Origin: Clostridium thermopalmarium DSM 5974
Lineage (GTDB): Bacteria; Bacillota; Clostridia; Clostridiales; Clostridiaceae
DNA length: 64,000 nt
Reading direction: 5' to 3'
Assembly: GCF_002995795.1 (NCBI RefSeq)
Contig: NZ_PVXN01000065.1
Coordinates: forward strand, 79,422-143,421
The translations under genes and the position numbers were made by a program. This document shows, piece after piece, positions 26,769 to 36,458 of the stretch (positions within the stretch are counted from its first letter, which is position 1; each line of letters opens with the position of its first letter). The notes beneath the pieces are model-generated. The model made no database searches. It saw only the letters and a program-made list of their open reading frames with translations, and was not told the DNA's origin.

Positions 26769-27887
26769 TTATTCTTCAAGCTTGCTGTCCATGAATTTTC
26801 CATTTTCATAGAAAAGTTCTCCATCAGCATAAATCTTTCCGCCGTTTCTCATATCACAAAGCATATCCCAGTGAATTGTAGATCTGTTTTTTCCTCCTGC
26901 TTCTGGCATAGAATCTCCTATTGCCATATGAATTGTTCCACCTATCTTTTCATCAAACAGCATATTCTTTGTGAATTTTTTAATTCCGTAGTTTGTTCCT
27001 ATGGCAACTTCACCAAATCTGGAAGCTCCCTCATCTGTTTCCAAAAGGGCCTTTAGAAGATCTTCTCCTTTTTTAGCAGTTGCTTTTACGACTTTACCAT
27101 TTTCAACTTCTAATCTTATACCCTCGATCTCTTTTCCCATATAGATTCCTGGAAAGCTAAAAGTAATATATCCATTTATACCGTCTTCTACTGGTGATGT
27201 AAACACCTCTCCATCTGGAAAATTTACTTTTCCATCACAATTAATCCATTTTCTTCCTTCAATATTAACTTTTATATCTGTTCCTTCTGAAATAATATGA
27301 AGTTCTTTTTTATTATTTAAATACTTTACCCATTTTTCTTGATATGCGCTTATCTTTTTCCATTCACTTACTGGATCTTCACTATCTAAAAGACCTGCTC
27401 CATAAACAAAATCTTCATACTCAGAAAGGCTCATGCTTGCTTCTTGAGCATCTGCATAAGTAGGGAATTGTGTTCCGCACCATCTAAGGCTTCCATTTCC
27501 CATTCTTTCTGAATAAATCTTTCTCCAGCTTGCTGCTCCCTTAGAACTTAATTGAAGCCTTTTAGCATCTATATTTGAATTGGATTTTGTATTTCTTGTT
27601 CCCCAAGCCGTAAGCCATACATCTGCTTTGGATAAAAGAGTTTTAGCCATGAAATTTTCTTCTTGAAGTTGATCATCAGTACTATATTTTAATTTTATTT
27701 CACTAACAGCATCAGAAGTCAAGTTAGTTTCTACGTGTGCTCCTGCAAGAATAGCTTCTTTAACTACCTCTGCCATCCAAGGTTCTGCTACACTGTCGCA
27801 TTGAACATATACAAAGTCCCCTTTTTTTACCCTTGTTGAGTAATTTACTAAAAGTTTTGCAAGCTTATTTAATCTAGGATCTCCCAT
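26769..27887 (-). CDS. M29 family aminopeptidase
   Basis: A 372-residue metallo-aminopeptidase of the M29 (thermophilic aminopeptidase T/AmpS) family, releasing N-terminal amino acids from peptides in the cytosol. Characteristic late motifs are FGEVAIGTNYGI (about 295), KIGGTIHMAIGDSMPEAGG (about 320-338) and STIHWDMLCDMR with the metal-binding His and Asp. The ATG at 27887 lies seven bases after GGGAGG. An in-frame ATG two codons earlier is too close to that site. The gene is monocistronic or co-transcribed with nothing obvious; the CheY-like gene lies 50 bases further downstream. Confidence 0.9.
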   Translation of the reverse strand: MGDPRLNKLAKLLVNYSTRVKKGDFVYVQCDSVAEPWMAEVVKEAILAGAHVETNLTSDAVSEIKLKYSTDDQLQEENFMAKTLLSKADVWLTAWGTRNTKSNSNIDAKRLQLSSKGAASWRKIYSERMGNGSLRWCGTQFPTYADAQEASMSLSEYEDFVYGAGLLDSEDPVSEWKKISAYQEKWVKYLNNKKELHIISEGTDIKVNIEGRKWINCDGKVNFPDGEVFTSPVEDGINGYITFSFPGIYMGKEIEGIRLEVENGKVVKATAKKGEDLLKALLETDEGASRFGEVAIGTNYGIKKFTKNMLFDEKIGGTIHMAIGDSMPEAGGKNRSTIHWDMLCDMRNGGKIYADGELFYENGKFMDSKLEE

Positions 27888-27942
27888 TTTCATTCCTCCC
27901 TAAATTTATATTAAAAACTCTTATCTAATTAGAGCAATATTT

Positions 27943-28305
27943 CTATTTGCTCATCATTATCTTATTTATTTCCATTATCATTTTTTCTTCATTTAAAGGC
28001 TTTATGAGAAATCCTTTAGCTCCAGCCTTAATGGATTCTATAACCATTCCCTGTTGTCCCATAGCAGAACACATTATAATTTTTGCATTAGGATCCATTT
28101 TTATTATTTCCTTTACAGCCTCAACACCATTCATATCTGGCATAGTTATATCCATAGTAACTATATCTGGTTTTAATTCTTTATATAATCTAATAGCCTC
28201 ACTGCCATTGGCTGCTTGCCCTACTACATCAATATTATTTTTTGTTAGATAATTTATAATATTAAGCCTCATAAATTGAGAATCATCCACAACTAAAACT
28301 TTCAT
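27943..28305 (-). CDS. single-domain CheY-like response regulator
   Basis: A 120-residue receiver domain without an output domain. The acidic pocket is Asp7/Asp8, the phosphorylation site Asp52 (TMDITMPDMNG), the switch serine Ser80 and the conserved lysine Lys102 (LIKPL). Family knowledge suggests protein-protein signalling, as with CheY or Spo0F. No histidine kinase or chemotaxis gene is present nearby, so its partner is unknown. The start follows GGAGAG. Confidence 0.9.
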   Translation of the reverse strand: MKVLVVDDSQFMRLNIINYLTKNNIDVVGQAANGSEAIRLYKELKPDIVTMDITMPDMNGVEAVKEIIKMDPNAKIIMCSAMGQQGMVIESIKAGAKGFLIKPLNEEKMIMEINKIMMSK

Positions 28306-28401
28306 TTTATCTCTCCTACATAATTATAATTTAAAAATAGAGTGGCTATGTTTTAATGTAAAAATCACCACCCATTAAAAATATTTTTACATTTTTAATA
28401 G

Positions 28402-28433
28402 AAAAAAACCAATACAGCATGTATTTGTATTGG
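28402..28433 (-). terminator. intrinsic terminator of the yhaO/yhaN-like operon
   Basis: Arms CCAATACA (28409-28416) and TGTATTGG (28426-28433). On the minus strand a run of seven T follows directly. Confidence 0.85.
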
Positions 28434-28532
28434 CATAGCATAATTATACATTTTCCATGTTTTTACGTCAATAATTAGTTTCCATACTTATCCCTATACG
28501 CCGCATATTTCATTTTTAATTTTGCATATATA

Positions 28533-31337
28533 TCAATTATCTTGAAGATAATCAATTAATTTTTCTTTGCTAATTTTATTAAATTTTCCTTTTTCCAATT
28601 TTAAATATGTAACATTTTCACATAGCTCGCCTATATATTCTACCATTCTTGAATGGCAAGTAGTTATAAAAATCTGATTCTGTTTTGCAATATTAGTTAG
28701 AAGTTTTAACACACTCTTAGTATGACTTTCATCAAAATTAACAAAAGAATCATCTAAAATTATTGGCAAAGAAGGAGTTATTTCTTTTATTCTACTAAGC
28801 CTTACAGATAAAAATAGCTGTTCTTTTGTTGCTCTGCTCAAAATCTTTGAATTTTCGTAGATAGTTCCATCTTTAAGCACAGTTCTAAAATCCATAGATG
28901 TCAAATCTTCTACTGGCTGTATATCATAATATTCACCTTTGGTTATTTGGCTCAAATAACTGCTAGCATCCTTTAGAAGAAAATCCTTGGTTCTCTCTAC
29001 AAAATTATTCTGAACCTTTTTAAGTATAAATTCTGCTGCTCTCAAAGTTCCATAACGCTTTGCTATGGAATACATAGATTTTCTAGCCTCATCAATCTTT
29101 TCCTGAGCATATTCAATGTTTTTTGTACTATAAAGATTTTGAAGCTCGTATCTTATGCTTTCCCTTTTTTCTATAGAACTTTGTAGTTTTTCTTCAAATT
29201 TCTTAAGCTTTTCCTTTAAATTATTATACTCTTCCTCCACATTTTCAATAGAAATAAATCTACCCAATTCCTCTTTAAAATTTTCTAAACTAATTTTTAA
29301 AGGTAAGAATGCACAAGCATTTTCTAAAGTTTTTTCTAATATTTCATATTTACTCTTAAGCTCTTTAAGCTCTCTAAATTTTTTACATCTTTTAATATAG
29401 TCATCCAATAATGTCATTATATCTTCTTTGCCATATTCTCCAATGAATTCTTTTATCTTTCTTTCACATAAAACTTTTTTCTGCTCTTCTAAATTTAATT
29501 TTTCTGCAACATCTACATAATTATTTAGCTTTTCTATTTGTTCAAAAACAAGGTTAGCGTGCTTAATTATCTCCCTATCTTTATATATATAATTTTCTCC
29601 TATTAGTTCACTAAACTCTCCAATGATATCTACCATTGGAATTAAGCTTTCTTTTATAGCTGTTTCTTCTTTATTTAACTTATTAATATAGTTTTGAAGA
29701 CTCAATATGCTGTTTTTTATTTCTTTTACATTTCTAAAGTATTCTATCAATGCTTCTCCTGATATTTCTTCATCTATATCTAGAAGTTCTCTATAGCTTT
29801 TCAACCTTAACCTTGTCCATTCAAACTTCTCACTGATCTTTTCTAAACACTCCTTATTATCTAAAATTTTCTTATCTATGCTTTCTAGCTGGGTAGTATT
29901 AGCAAGAAAGGACTTATTAGTTGTTGAAGAATATTTAATAAATCCATAAGTTCCTCCTAGAGCAGCTCCCGATATGGATAACACTATTCCTGCACTGTAA
30001 TTTACAAAGCATAAAAGAGCTCCAAGAATTATTATGCATATAGAAATATAGAAACATCTTTTTATAAGCTTGTCTATATTAGTTATTTCATTATTTCCAT
30101 AAGTTTTTTCAAGCATCCCTTTGTTATTCTCTAACCCCTTTATTTCATTAGTTAACTCTCTTTTTTTATAGTATAATTCTTTTTCCTCTCTTACTAATGT
30201 GCTTAGTTTATTCTCTTCAATAGCATCTATCTTTATATTCATCAGTTTAGTAAAATCATCTTTCCATTTTTCATTGATGCCAAGAATTCTTCTTAAAATC
30301 TCCTCCTTAGCTCTAATACAATTATTTTTTAATTCCTTATAATTATTTATTTTTTCTTTAATTCCTGATAAACCTTGACCAAAAATTAAAAGCTTATTTT
30401 TATTACTTAGTAGCTTATATTTCAGTTCTTCTTCACCTACCATTTGCAAGAATCTGCATTTTTCCTCATTGTATTCATTGAGTATATTATTGTATTCTTC
30501 TTTTAGAGCTACTGCTTTCTCCATAGAACTAAATTTTTTCTCTTGCTCTAGCAAGCTCATATCTTCCAAAGAGATTTTTACTTTTAATTCTTTCAATTCT
30601 CTATAGGTTTCAAAGTTATTTTTTATTAATTCTAGTCGAAATACATCATCTCTTGTTTTGCATATTTCACTTTTAAACTTTTCAATATTATTTTCTATAT
30701 TCTTTAGCTCAATGCTCTTTTCATAATACTCTTCAACCTGAGCTTTTGCCCTTTCCCTAAGCCTTATACCTTCTTTTATTTCTTTATTATATACCTTGAA
30801 CTGTTTTGTAGATGGGTTTCCTCTCACTCCACCTATTTTTTGAGCCTCACTTTGAATTTCCTTAATAAATTTAGGAATATGGATTATCTCTTTAAAACCA
30901 GCTCCTAGTAATATGCTCTGCATATTGCTTACTTCTTTGGAATCCTCAAGAGAAGTATTTTGAAGCTCGTCTAGAGTTATAGTAAAAAGCTGTTTATATG
31001 TAAAATAATCAACATTTCCATACAACTCTTCAATGGATCTGTTCTTTTTTATATTAATTCCTTTTACTGATGGAAGCCTGCTTCCTATTATCTCTATATT
31101 AAATAGTTCACCATTATTACATTCAACATCATAATTTACACCATACTCTACACTTGGCTTTGGAAGGTCTTTAGCATTTTGTCCAAATCCAAATCCTAAA
31201 TGCCTAAATAATTTCATAAAGGTGGTTTTTCCTGCCCTATTATGTCCACCTATAACTATTATGTCCCCATTAAGATCCTCCAATTTTTCATCTCTAAATA
31301 TACCAAAATCCTTTATATATATTCTCTTTATTCTCAA
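28533..31337 (-). CDS. YhaN-like SMC/SbcC-type ATPase with internal membrane hairpin
   Basis: A 934-residue protein with an ABC/SMC-type ATPase split by long coiled coils. Walker A GGHNRAGKTT lies at about residues 31-40. The signature-like LSRATKEQLFLS is near 845, and Walker B LPIILDDSFVNFD near 870. Two adjacent hydrophobic segments occur in mid-protein (about 430-475), so the coils may be attached to the membrane. The partner phosphoesterase gene ends two bases upstream. The pair resembles Bacillus YhaN/YhaO and, more distantly, SbcC/SbcD and Rad50/Mre11, which process DNA ends and hairpins. The start is TTG, after GGTGAG. Confidence 0.82.
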   Translation of the reverse strand: MRIKRIYIKDFGIFRDEKLEDLNGDIIVIGGHNRAGKTTFMKLFRHLGFGFGQNAKDLPKPSVEYGVNYDVECNNGELFNIEIIGSRLPSVKGINIKKNRSIEELYGNVDYFTYKQLFTITLDELQNTSLEDSKEVSNMQSILLGAGFKEIIHIPKFIKEIQSEAQKIGGVRGNPSTKQFKVYNKEIKEGIRLRERAKAQVEEYYEKSIELKNIENNIEKFKSEICKTRDDVFRLELIKNNFETYRELKELKVKISLEDMSLLEQEKKFSSMEKAVALKEEYNNILNEYNEEKCRFLQMVGEEELKYKLLSNKNKLLIFGQGLSGIKEKINNYKELKNNCIRAKEEILRRILGINEKWKDDFTKLMNIKIDAIEENKLSTLVREEKELYYKKRELTNEIKGLENNKGMLEKTYGNNEITNIDKLIKRCFYISICIIILGALLCFVNYSAGIVLSISGAALGGTYGFIKYSSTTNKSFLANTTQLESIDKKILDNKECLEKISEKFEWTRLRLKSYRELLDIDEEISGEALIEYFRNVKEIKNSILSLQNYINKLNKEETAIKESLIPMVDIIGEFSELIGENYIYKDREIIKHANLVFEQIEKLNNYVDVAEKLNLEEQKKVLCERKIKEFIGEYGKEDIMTLLDDYIKRCKKFRELKELKSKYEILEKTLENACAFLPLKISLENFKEELGRFISIENVEEEYNNLKEKLKKFEEKLQSSIEKRESIRYELQNLYSTKNIEYAQEKIDEARKSMYSIAKRYGTLRAAEFILKKVQNNFVERTKDFLLKDASSYLSQITKGEYYDIQPVEDLTSMDFRTVLKDGTIYENSKILSRATKEQLFLSVRLSRIKEITPSLPIILDDSFVNFDESHTKSVLKLLTNIAKQNQIFITTCHSRMVEYIGELCENVTYLKLEKGKFNKISKEKLIDYLQDN

Positions 31338-31339
31338 GC

Positions 31340-32698
31340 TTACTCACCTTTTTCTAAAAATTTTTCTATAATGAGTTCTTTGGCAGAATTTATTATTTCT
31401 TCAACTAAATCATTATTGAGCTGTATTTTTTCCTCATCCATATCTTCTAAACTGCTTTTTTTCTCAAAAACATTTCCAAAGGTATTTATTATTTCTTTTT
31501 TTATAAGCTCGTCTTCTAGGCACAATCTGGATATATCATTTACCTCTCTTATTATCCTATTGTTTTTAATTAGATAATCTATATCTGGTATTTCTTTAGA
31601 TGTATTTATTGATACAGCATTGGTATATAAAAATAGCCTTTCATTTAAAAAATGTTTATTCATCCTTTCCACAAGATATTTTTCTGCATTTTCTTCATCT
31701 TCTCTTAAAAGCTCGTCTATTTGTCCTCTTCCCTCTATACTCCAATGAACTATATATCCCTTCAACACCTTTTCTATTGGATAAACACTTTCTAAATTCT
31801 CCGGTGCCTCCACATGCGCATTTAATATTTCCTCACCTTTTTCTATTAAAAGCTCCTCCATATCATTTAATCCCATAAGTACTTTATCTGAATCATTTAT
31901 ATTTAATACAGCTCTCTTCCATATTACAGATGATATTGGTATAAATTTAATTTGTTGAGATAGGTCCTCCATAACTTCTACAAGCAGACATCCACCTATT
32001 CCTTCTTCTCCTATATCTCTTCCTTGAGGAATCCCTGAATAAACTATAACAGGTTTGCTATTTAAAATTCTGCATTTGTGTATATGACCTAATGCCCAAT
32101 AATGTATATTTTCTATTTTTTTTAATTCCTCTATACTGCAAGGTACATATTTGCTGCTCACAGGTTCTAAAGCCGTATGAAGTACTCCTATATTATACAC
32201 AGAAGAATCCTCAACTTCATAAGATAAAGCTATTTTTCTTTTCTCCCACCTACTTTTATAGGATTGTCCAATAACCTTAGCTATAATCTTTCCATTTTTA
32301 CTTATATTAAAGCTTTGAGCCTTGTCACAATCGAATATATGTACATTACTAGGCAGAGTAAATATCTCCCTTGCCTCTCCTCCTAAAGGATCATGATTCC
32401 CTCTAATTAAATATATATGTATATTTTCTTTTTTTAATCTGATGCTTTCATCGTACAGAACTCTGCTTCCTTTAACAGTACTAAACTCTCTGTCATAGAT
32501 GTCCCCAGATAAAATTATAAAATCTGCATTAAATTCTATAGCCGAAGTGCAAATCCTTCTAAAGCTATTGTATACAGCTTCTTTTAACATCTCATCTATT
32601 TTATTATTTTCTTTAACACTTGCATGAATAATACTCCCTAGATGTATATCTGAAGCATGAATAAATCTAAACTTAATCCTTGATTGGCCATCTATCAT
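31340..32698 (-). CDS. YhaO/SbcD-like metallophosphoesterase (DNA exonuclease type)
   Basis: A 452-residue protein with the calcineurin-like phosphoesterase motifs in order: HASDIHLGS (about 13-21), LSGDIYDRE (about 64), RGNHDP (about 98) and GHIHK (about 203). The C-terminal 150 residues are charged and probably contact the YhaN-like ATPase encoded two bases downstream. Family knowledge places such pairs in double-strand break processing, with the phosphoesterase as the nuclease. The start follows AGGAGG by eight bases. No recombination genes other than this pair are nearby. Confidence 0.87.
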   Translation of the reverse strand: MIDGQSRIKFRFIHASDIHLGSIIHASVKENNKIDEMLKEAVYNSFRRICTSAIEFNADFIILSGDIYDREFSTVKGSRVLYDESIRLKKENIHIYLIRGNHDPLGGEAREIFTLPSNVHIFDCDKAQSFNISKNGKIIAKVIGQSYKSRWEKRKIALSYEVEDSSVYNIGVLHTALEPVSSKYVPCSIEELKKIENIHYWALGHIHKCRILNSKPVIVYSGIPQGRDIGEEGIGGCLLVEVMEDLSQQIKFIPISSVIWKRAVLNINDSDKVLMGLNDMEELLIEKGEEILNAHVEAPENLESVYPIEKVLKGYIVHWSIEGRGQIDELLREDEENAEKYLVERMNKHFLNERLFLYTNAVSINTSKEIPDIDYLIKNNRIIREVNDISRLCLEDELIKKEIINTFGNVFEKKSSLEDMDEEKIQLNNDLVEEIINSAKELIIEKFLEKGE

Positions 32699-32900
32699 TT
32701 TACATGCCTCCTTAGTTTAAACTATACCCTATCCTTTGGCGCACTAGAAATAAATTACCACAATATTTAATATTATATTTTGATTCTATACTCTCTTCCA
32801 TTTACTAGCAAGATAATATTTATTATAAAATTTATGCACATATATTAGTATAGGTGCATATCCTATTATGTAGAAATAATTTTGAAAGGTGACTAATAAT

Positions 32901-33530
32901 ATGTATTTTGATCCTTACTTTAGAAGGCCAGCCAAGTCTTTTGTACGACTATTTCATGCCTCTCCTGATGCACCAGCTGTAGATGTATACTTAGGCAATC
33001 AATTAATAGCTAGGAATTTAAACTTTAAAGACTTTACTCGATACCTTACAGTAGCTCCAGGTTCTTACAACATAAGAGTTTTTCCTGCTGGAAAAACCAC
33101 TGATCCTATTATAAATACTAATTATACATTTAGGCCAAATACTATATTAACGATAGCTGCTGCAGGAATGCTTAAAGAAATTAAACTACTTCCTTTTGAA
33201 GAGCCAAAAATGCCTTCAATTCCTAGAAAATCCTATATTAGATTTATTCATCTATCTCCTAACACTCCTGCTATAGATATAACTCTGCCTAATGGAGAGG
33301 TTTTATTTAAAAATATAAGCTTTGAAAAATCCTCCGATTACATTTCAATTTCTCAAGGAACATATACTCTCCAAGCTAGACCTACAGGTACAAGCAAGAT
33401 AATATTAAATGTCCCTAATGTCAGAATAAGACCTAATAGAATTCTAACCGTTTACGCCGTCGGACTACTAGATAAAAAGCCTCCTCTACAGGTTGTAATA
33501 CCACTTGATGGAAGCTCCTATATTGATTAA
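32901..33530 (+). CDS. DUF4397 duplicated-domain protein
   Basis: A 209-residue protein made of two similar beta-rich units of about 100 residues. The first reads VRLFHASPDAPAVDVYLGN (about 15-33) and the second IRFIHLSPNTPAIDITLPN. This is the DUF4397 pattern, often seen in cell-surface or exported proteins, but no signal peptide is visible here. The ATG at 32901 follows AAAGGTG by nine bases and is preferred over GTG at 32889, which overlaps that site. An inverted repeat TATGCAC/GTGCATA lies upstream (32833-32860). Function is unknown. Confidence 0.82.
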   Translation: MYFDPYFRRPAKSFVRLFHASPDAPAVDVYLGNQLIARNLNFKDFTRYLTVAPGSYNIRVFPAGKTTDPIINTNYTFRPNTILTIAAAGMLKEIKLLPFEEPKMPSIPRKSYIRFIHLSPNTPAIDITLPNGEVLFKNISFEKSSDYISISQGTYTLQARPTGTSKIILNVPNVRIRPNRILTVYAVGLLDKKPPLQVVIPLDGSSYID

Positions 33531-33640
33531 TATATAAGAAAATTGCATAGCAATTTTCTTATATATAACATCACCCATGAGATTTGCATTTAGTAAAGAT
33601 TCACTGCGCCTTTGCAGGCGTCTCCACTTCTCCACTTAAT
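33530..33640 (-). repeat. dispersed intergenic repeat, copy C
   Basis: Copy C lies in the opposite orientation to copies A, B and D and fills the whole gap between two convergent genes. Its left edge is a perfect 17-bp hairpin (33530-33546 with 33550-33566) that begins at the last base of the DUF4397 stop codon. The core (about 33567-33608) reads on the minus strand through AGTGAATCTTTACTAAATGC. A short GC hairpin (CGCCT/AGGCG) lies at the right end, next to the ygeY-like stop codon. Confidence 0.8.
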
Positions 33641-34823
33641 TGAGCCTTGCTGGCAACATTGCATAAAACTTACAAGCTTCCACTAATTGCCCAACTTCTA
33701 TCTGTTCTCTAGGACCATGAGCAAAAATTTCATTTCCTGGACCAAAGCCAATGGTTGGAATATTGAAAATTCCTGCAGTAACATTACCATTTGTACTTAT
33801 AGTCCACTTGCCAAGCTTAGGCTCTTTGTTAAATATATCTCTATAAACATTTTTTGCGGCTTTTAAAAATTCATGATCCTCATTTAACGACCAAGCTGGA
33901 GTACAAGCTCTGCATGGATAAACTAATCCCGTATAACTTGGCTTATCAAGCATTATTAGTTCAACTTTAGCATTTTGAGCTCCATTTAATTTCCTTACCT
34001 CTTCTAAAACACTGCTCATATCTTCCCCTATTCCTATCCTTCTATCTATATGAACAACACATTCATCTGGAATTGAACCAGAAGATGGAGTTTTAAAAAA
34101 CAATTGAGTCACAGCTATAGAAGCTTGACCCAAAAAACCATTATTCTTATATTTTTTATTTAACTTTCTTAGTTCATCAATTATCGGTAAAGCCTCATAT
34201 ATTGCATTCATTCCCCTTTGAGGAGCACTAGCATCACAAGGCAAGCCTTTTACTGTTACCATAAGCTCAACTTTCCCTCTGCTACCTCTATATATGTTCA
34301 AGTTTGTAGGTTCTGTTATGATTACCAAATCTGGTATTATATTATCTTCTTTTATTATGTATTGCCATGCTACTCCTTCCCCTTCTTCCTTCATAACTGT
34401 TCCTATGAAATAAATAGTATATTCATTGTAAAGTCCCATCTCTTTTATAATCCTTCCTGCATAAACCATAGAAGCTATGCCGCCTTTTTGGTCTGCTGCT
34501 CCTCTTCCATAGATTACATTATCAACCATGATTCCTTCAAAAGGATTTATTCTCCATAACTCCCCATCTCCAACTTGTACAGTATCCATATGAGCATCTA
34601 TGGCTATAGTTTTGCTTCCATTTCCTATTCTTCCTATTACATTTCCTAGATTGTCTATAGTAACTTCATCGAATTCCAATTTCATCATCTCATTTTTGAT
34701 TGTTAAAGCTAATTTTTTTTCCTCTCCACTAAAGCTTGGAATTCTTATCATTTCTATTAAGAAATTAATCATATCTTCCTTATATTTTTCTGACAACTCA
34801 ATTATTTTGTTCTTTATGTCCAT
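33636..34823 (-). CDS. M20-family hydrolase of the YgeY type
   Basis: A 395-residue metallohydrolase. The motifs IDAHMDTVQVGD (about 73-84), GRGAADQKGG (about 104), VMKEEGEG (about 142) and a late FAHGPREQ match M20 peptidases. The overall pattern fits the YgeY subgroup, annotated as selenium-metabolism-linked hydrolases in some genomes. The dimerisation-domain motif reads LPCDASAPQRG, where the His common elsewhere in the family is Asp. No selenium genes are in the window. It is the fourth M20 enzyme here. The start follows GGGG by eight bases. Confidence 0.85.
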   Translation of the reverse strand: MDIKNKIIELSEKYKEDMINFLIEMIRIPSFSGEEKKLALTIKNEMMKLEFDEVTIDNLGNVIGRIGNGSKTIAIDAHMDTVQVGDGELWRINPFEGIMVDNVIYGRGAADQKGGIASMVYAGRIIKEMGLYNEYTIYFIGTVMKEEGEGVAWQYIIKEDNIIPDLVIITEPTNLNIYRGSRGKVELMVTVKGLPCDASAPQRGMNAIYEALPIIDELRKLNKKYKNNGFLGQASIAVTQLFFKTPSSGSIPDECVVHIDRRIGIGEDMSSVLEEVRKLNGAQNAKVELIMLDKPSYTGLVYPCRACTPAWSLNEDHEFLKAAKNVYRDIFNKEPKLGKWTISTNGNVTAGIFNIPTIGFGPGNEIFAHGPREQIEVGQLVEACKFYAMLPARLN

Positions 34824-35029
34824 TATTTCTGCCCCTTTTTAAAATATTATTCTATATATGTTATTTCTATATTTCTTTATTTATAACTGTTTTAAATAAA
34901 TTATGAATTATACTTGTCCATTATCTTCAAAATCCCGTATAAACCTAGACAAAGTATTTTTAATTCATAAAACTTTGCTGAGAACTTTACATAAACTAAA
35001 AATAATAACAAATTCAAGGGGCATTTATT

Positions 35030-35599
35030 TTAGTTGCGATTCATTTTTTTTAATCTTAATATGCCAAAAATTGCTCCTGCTCCTCCCCAAATCAAAAGTA
35101 CAGGTATAAAAGAAGGTATTAACCCATCAATAAAAGAACATATAAAATTAACTGGTATATAAATGAAAGATATTATAGGAAGAAATATATTTTCAATTAG
35201 ATATGGTGATATTGTGGTGAATATAAAACTTATTAAAATTCCAATAGGAGATTTTATAGTTGTTACTAGAATAAAGCTCAATATTATAAAGCTAATAATC
35301 ATATACTTGATTAAGTAGTCATTGTTCTGTAATACTGTTGAAAAAGCATATTTAAAATTGTTCCATATATGGTCATAGCTTATACTTGAAAAAGAATATT
35401 TTTTTATATAGAACTCTAAAAAATTTAGATTTTCATTAGAAATAATAAATACTGGAAGTATAAAAATTATTCTCAAAATAAGAAATGCAATAGAAAATCT
35501 AATTCCCTCAATTATGTAATTTATGGTTTTATATTTATGTTTATTCATGTTTTGTTTTATGCTAGATAAATCATTTATTATTAACAACTTATCAGACAT
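35030..35599 (-). CDS. hypothetical membrane protein
   Basis: A 189-residue protein with four or five hydrophobic segments (about 30-53, 97-117, 119-140 and 145-182), ending in a short basic tail (LRLKKMNRN). GGGG precedes the ATG. It is monocistronic, between the YgeY-like and PAP2 genes. I do not recognise the family. The very hydrophobic composition and C-terminal glycine-rich helix (IWGGAGAIFGI) point only to membrane location. Confidence 0.55.
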   Translation of the reverse strand: MSDKLLIINDLSSIKQNMNKHKYKTINYIIEGIRFSIAFLILRIIFILPVFIISNENLNFLEFYIKKYSFSSISYDHIWNNFKYAFSTVLQNNDYLIKYMIISFIILSFILVTTIKSPIGILISFIFTTISPYLIENIFLPIISFIYIPVNFICSFIDGLIPSFIPVLLIWGGAGAIFGILRLKKMNRN

Positions 35600-35680
35600 T
35601 TAACCCATCCCCTCTTTACCATATTTTTACATAAGTATATATTACCATATTTTCCCTAAATTTGCATTAGCTTAATTCTC

Positions 35681-35719
35681 AAAAAATAAAAAAGCCCTGC
35701 CGTAAATACAGAGCTTTTT
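35681..35719 (-). terminator. intrinsic terminator of the PAP2 gene
   Basis: Arms AAAAGCCCTG (35690-35699) and CAGAGCTTTT (35709-35718), with one mismatch. The minus strand continues TTTTTTATTTTTT. Confidence 0.85.
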
Positions 35720-36406
35720 CTAACTTATATATTTAGTTATATTTTTCATACTTCTTCTTCTGAATATAGATAAAGCTATAAACACCCATACAGAAGCTAA
35801 TGCCCAACCTCCAATAACATCACTTATATAGTGAACACCTACATATACTCTACTTAATCCAATTAATGAAGCATATATAAAAATTACAATGCTTATTATA
35901 TATGCAAGAATTCTGTTATTTAAAAAGCTTAATATGAAATAAATTAGTATTAAAGCACCTGCCATTGAGATTATAGCGTGACCACTTGGAAAACTATACC
36001 CTCCAATATCAACTAACCAATCTCCTTCAGGTCTTTCTCTTCCACATAAAAATTTCACACTTTGACTTACAATAGCAATACCTAAAATATTCACTGCATA
36101 AAACATTGCTTCTCTTATTTTATTTCTCATGTAAAAATATAGTATTATAAGAATAGTAAATATTATTGCAACTATCGTGTCACCACTTTTACTTATAAAA
36201 ACCATAATAGTGTTTAACTTATCACTTCTAATGGTTTTAATATAATTAATTACTAGCTTATCAATTTTTCCTCCTCCTGCATTAAAACTATCTCTAAGCT
36301 TTATTATAAAAAAAGCAATCCATCCTATAGCCATTACAGCAAGGAAGCACAAATAATATCCTAAATTAGACTTGTTGTCTTCTCTAGAGCTTATTGTATA
36401 CATCAT
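35720..36406 (-). CDS. PAP2-family membrane phosphatase
   Basis: A 228-residue integral membrane protein with about six hydrophobic segments. The three phosphatase motifs are present: KFLCGRERP (about 116-124), FPSGHAI (about 136-142) and SRVYVGVHYISDVIGG (about 184-199). The likely substrates are lipid phosphates such as undecaprenyl diphosphate, phosphatidylglycerol phosphate or phosphatidate. Sequence alone does not separate them. AGGAG lies six bases before ATG. The gene follows the large alpha/beta hydrolase by 52 bases in the opposite order of transcription, so it is upstream of nothing on its strand except the terminator. Confidence 0.9.
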   Translation of the reverse strand: MMYTISSREDNKSNLGYYLCFLAVMAIGWIAFFIIKLRDSFNAGGGKIDKLVINYIKTIRSDKLNTIMVFISKSGDTIVAIIFTILIILYFYMRNKIREAMFYAVNILGIAIVSQSVKFLCGRERPEGDWLVDIGGYSFPSGHAIISMAGALILIYFILSFLNNRILAYIISIVIFIYASLIGLSRVYVGVHYISDVIGGWALASVWVFIALSIFRRRSMKNITKYIS

Positions 36407-36458
36407 AGGTTTCTCCTTTTTACATAAAATCTTTATTACTTAATCTTTAAATAGTATA

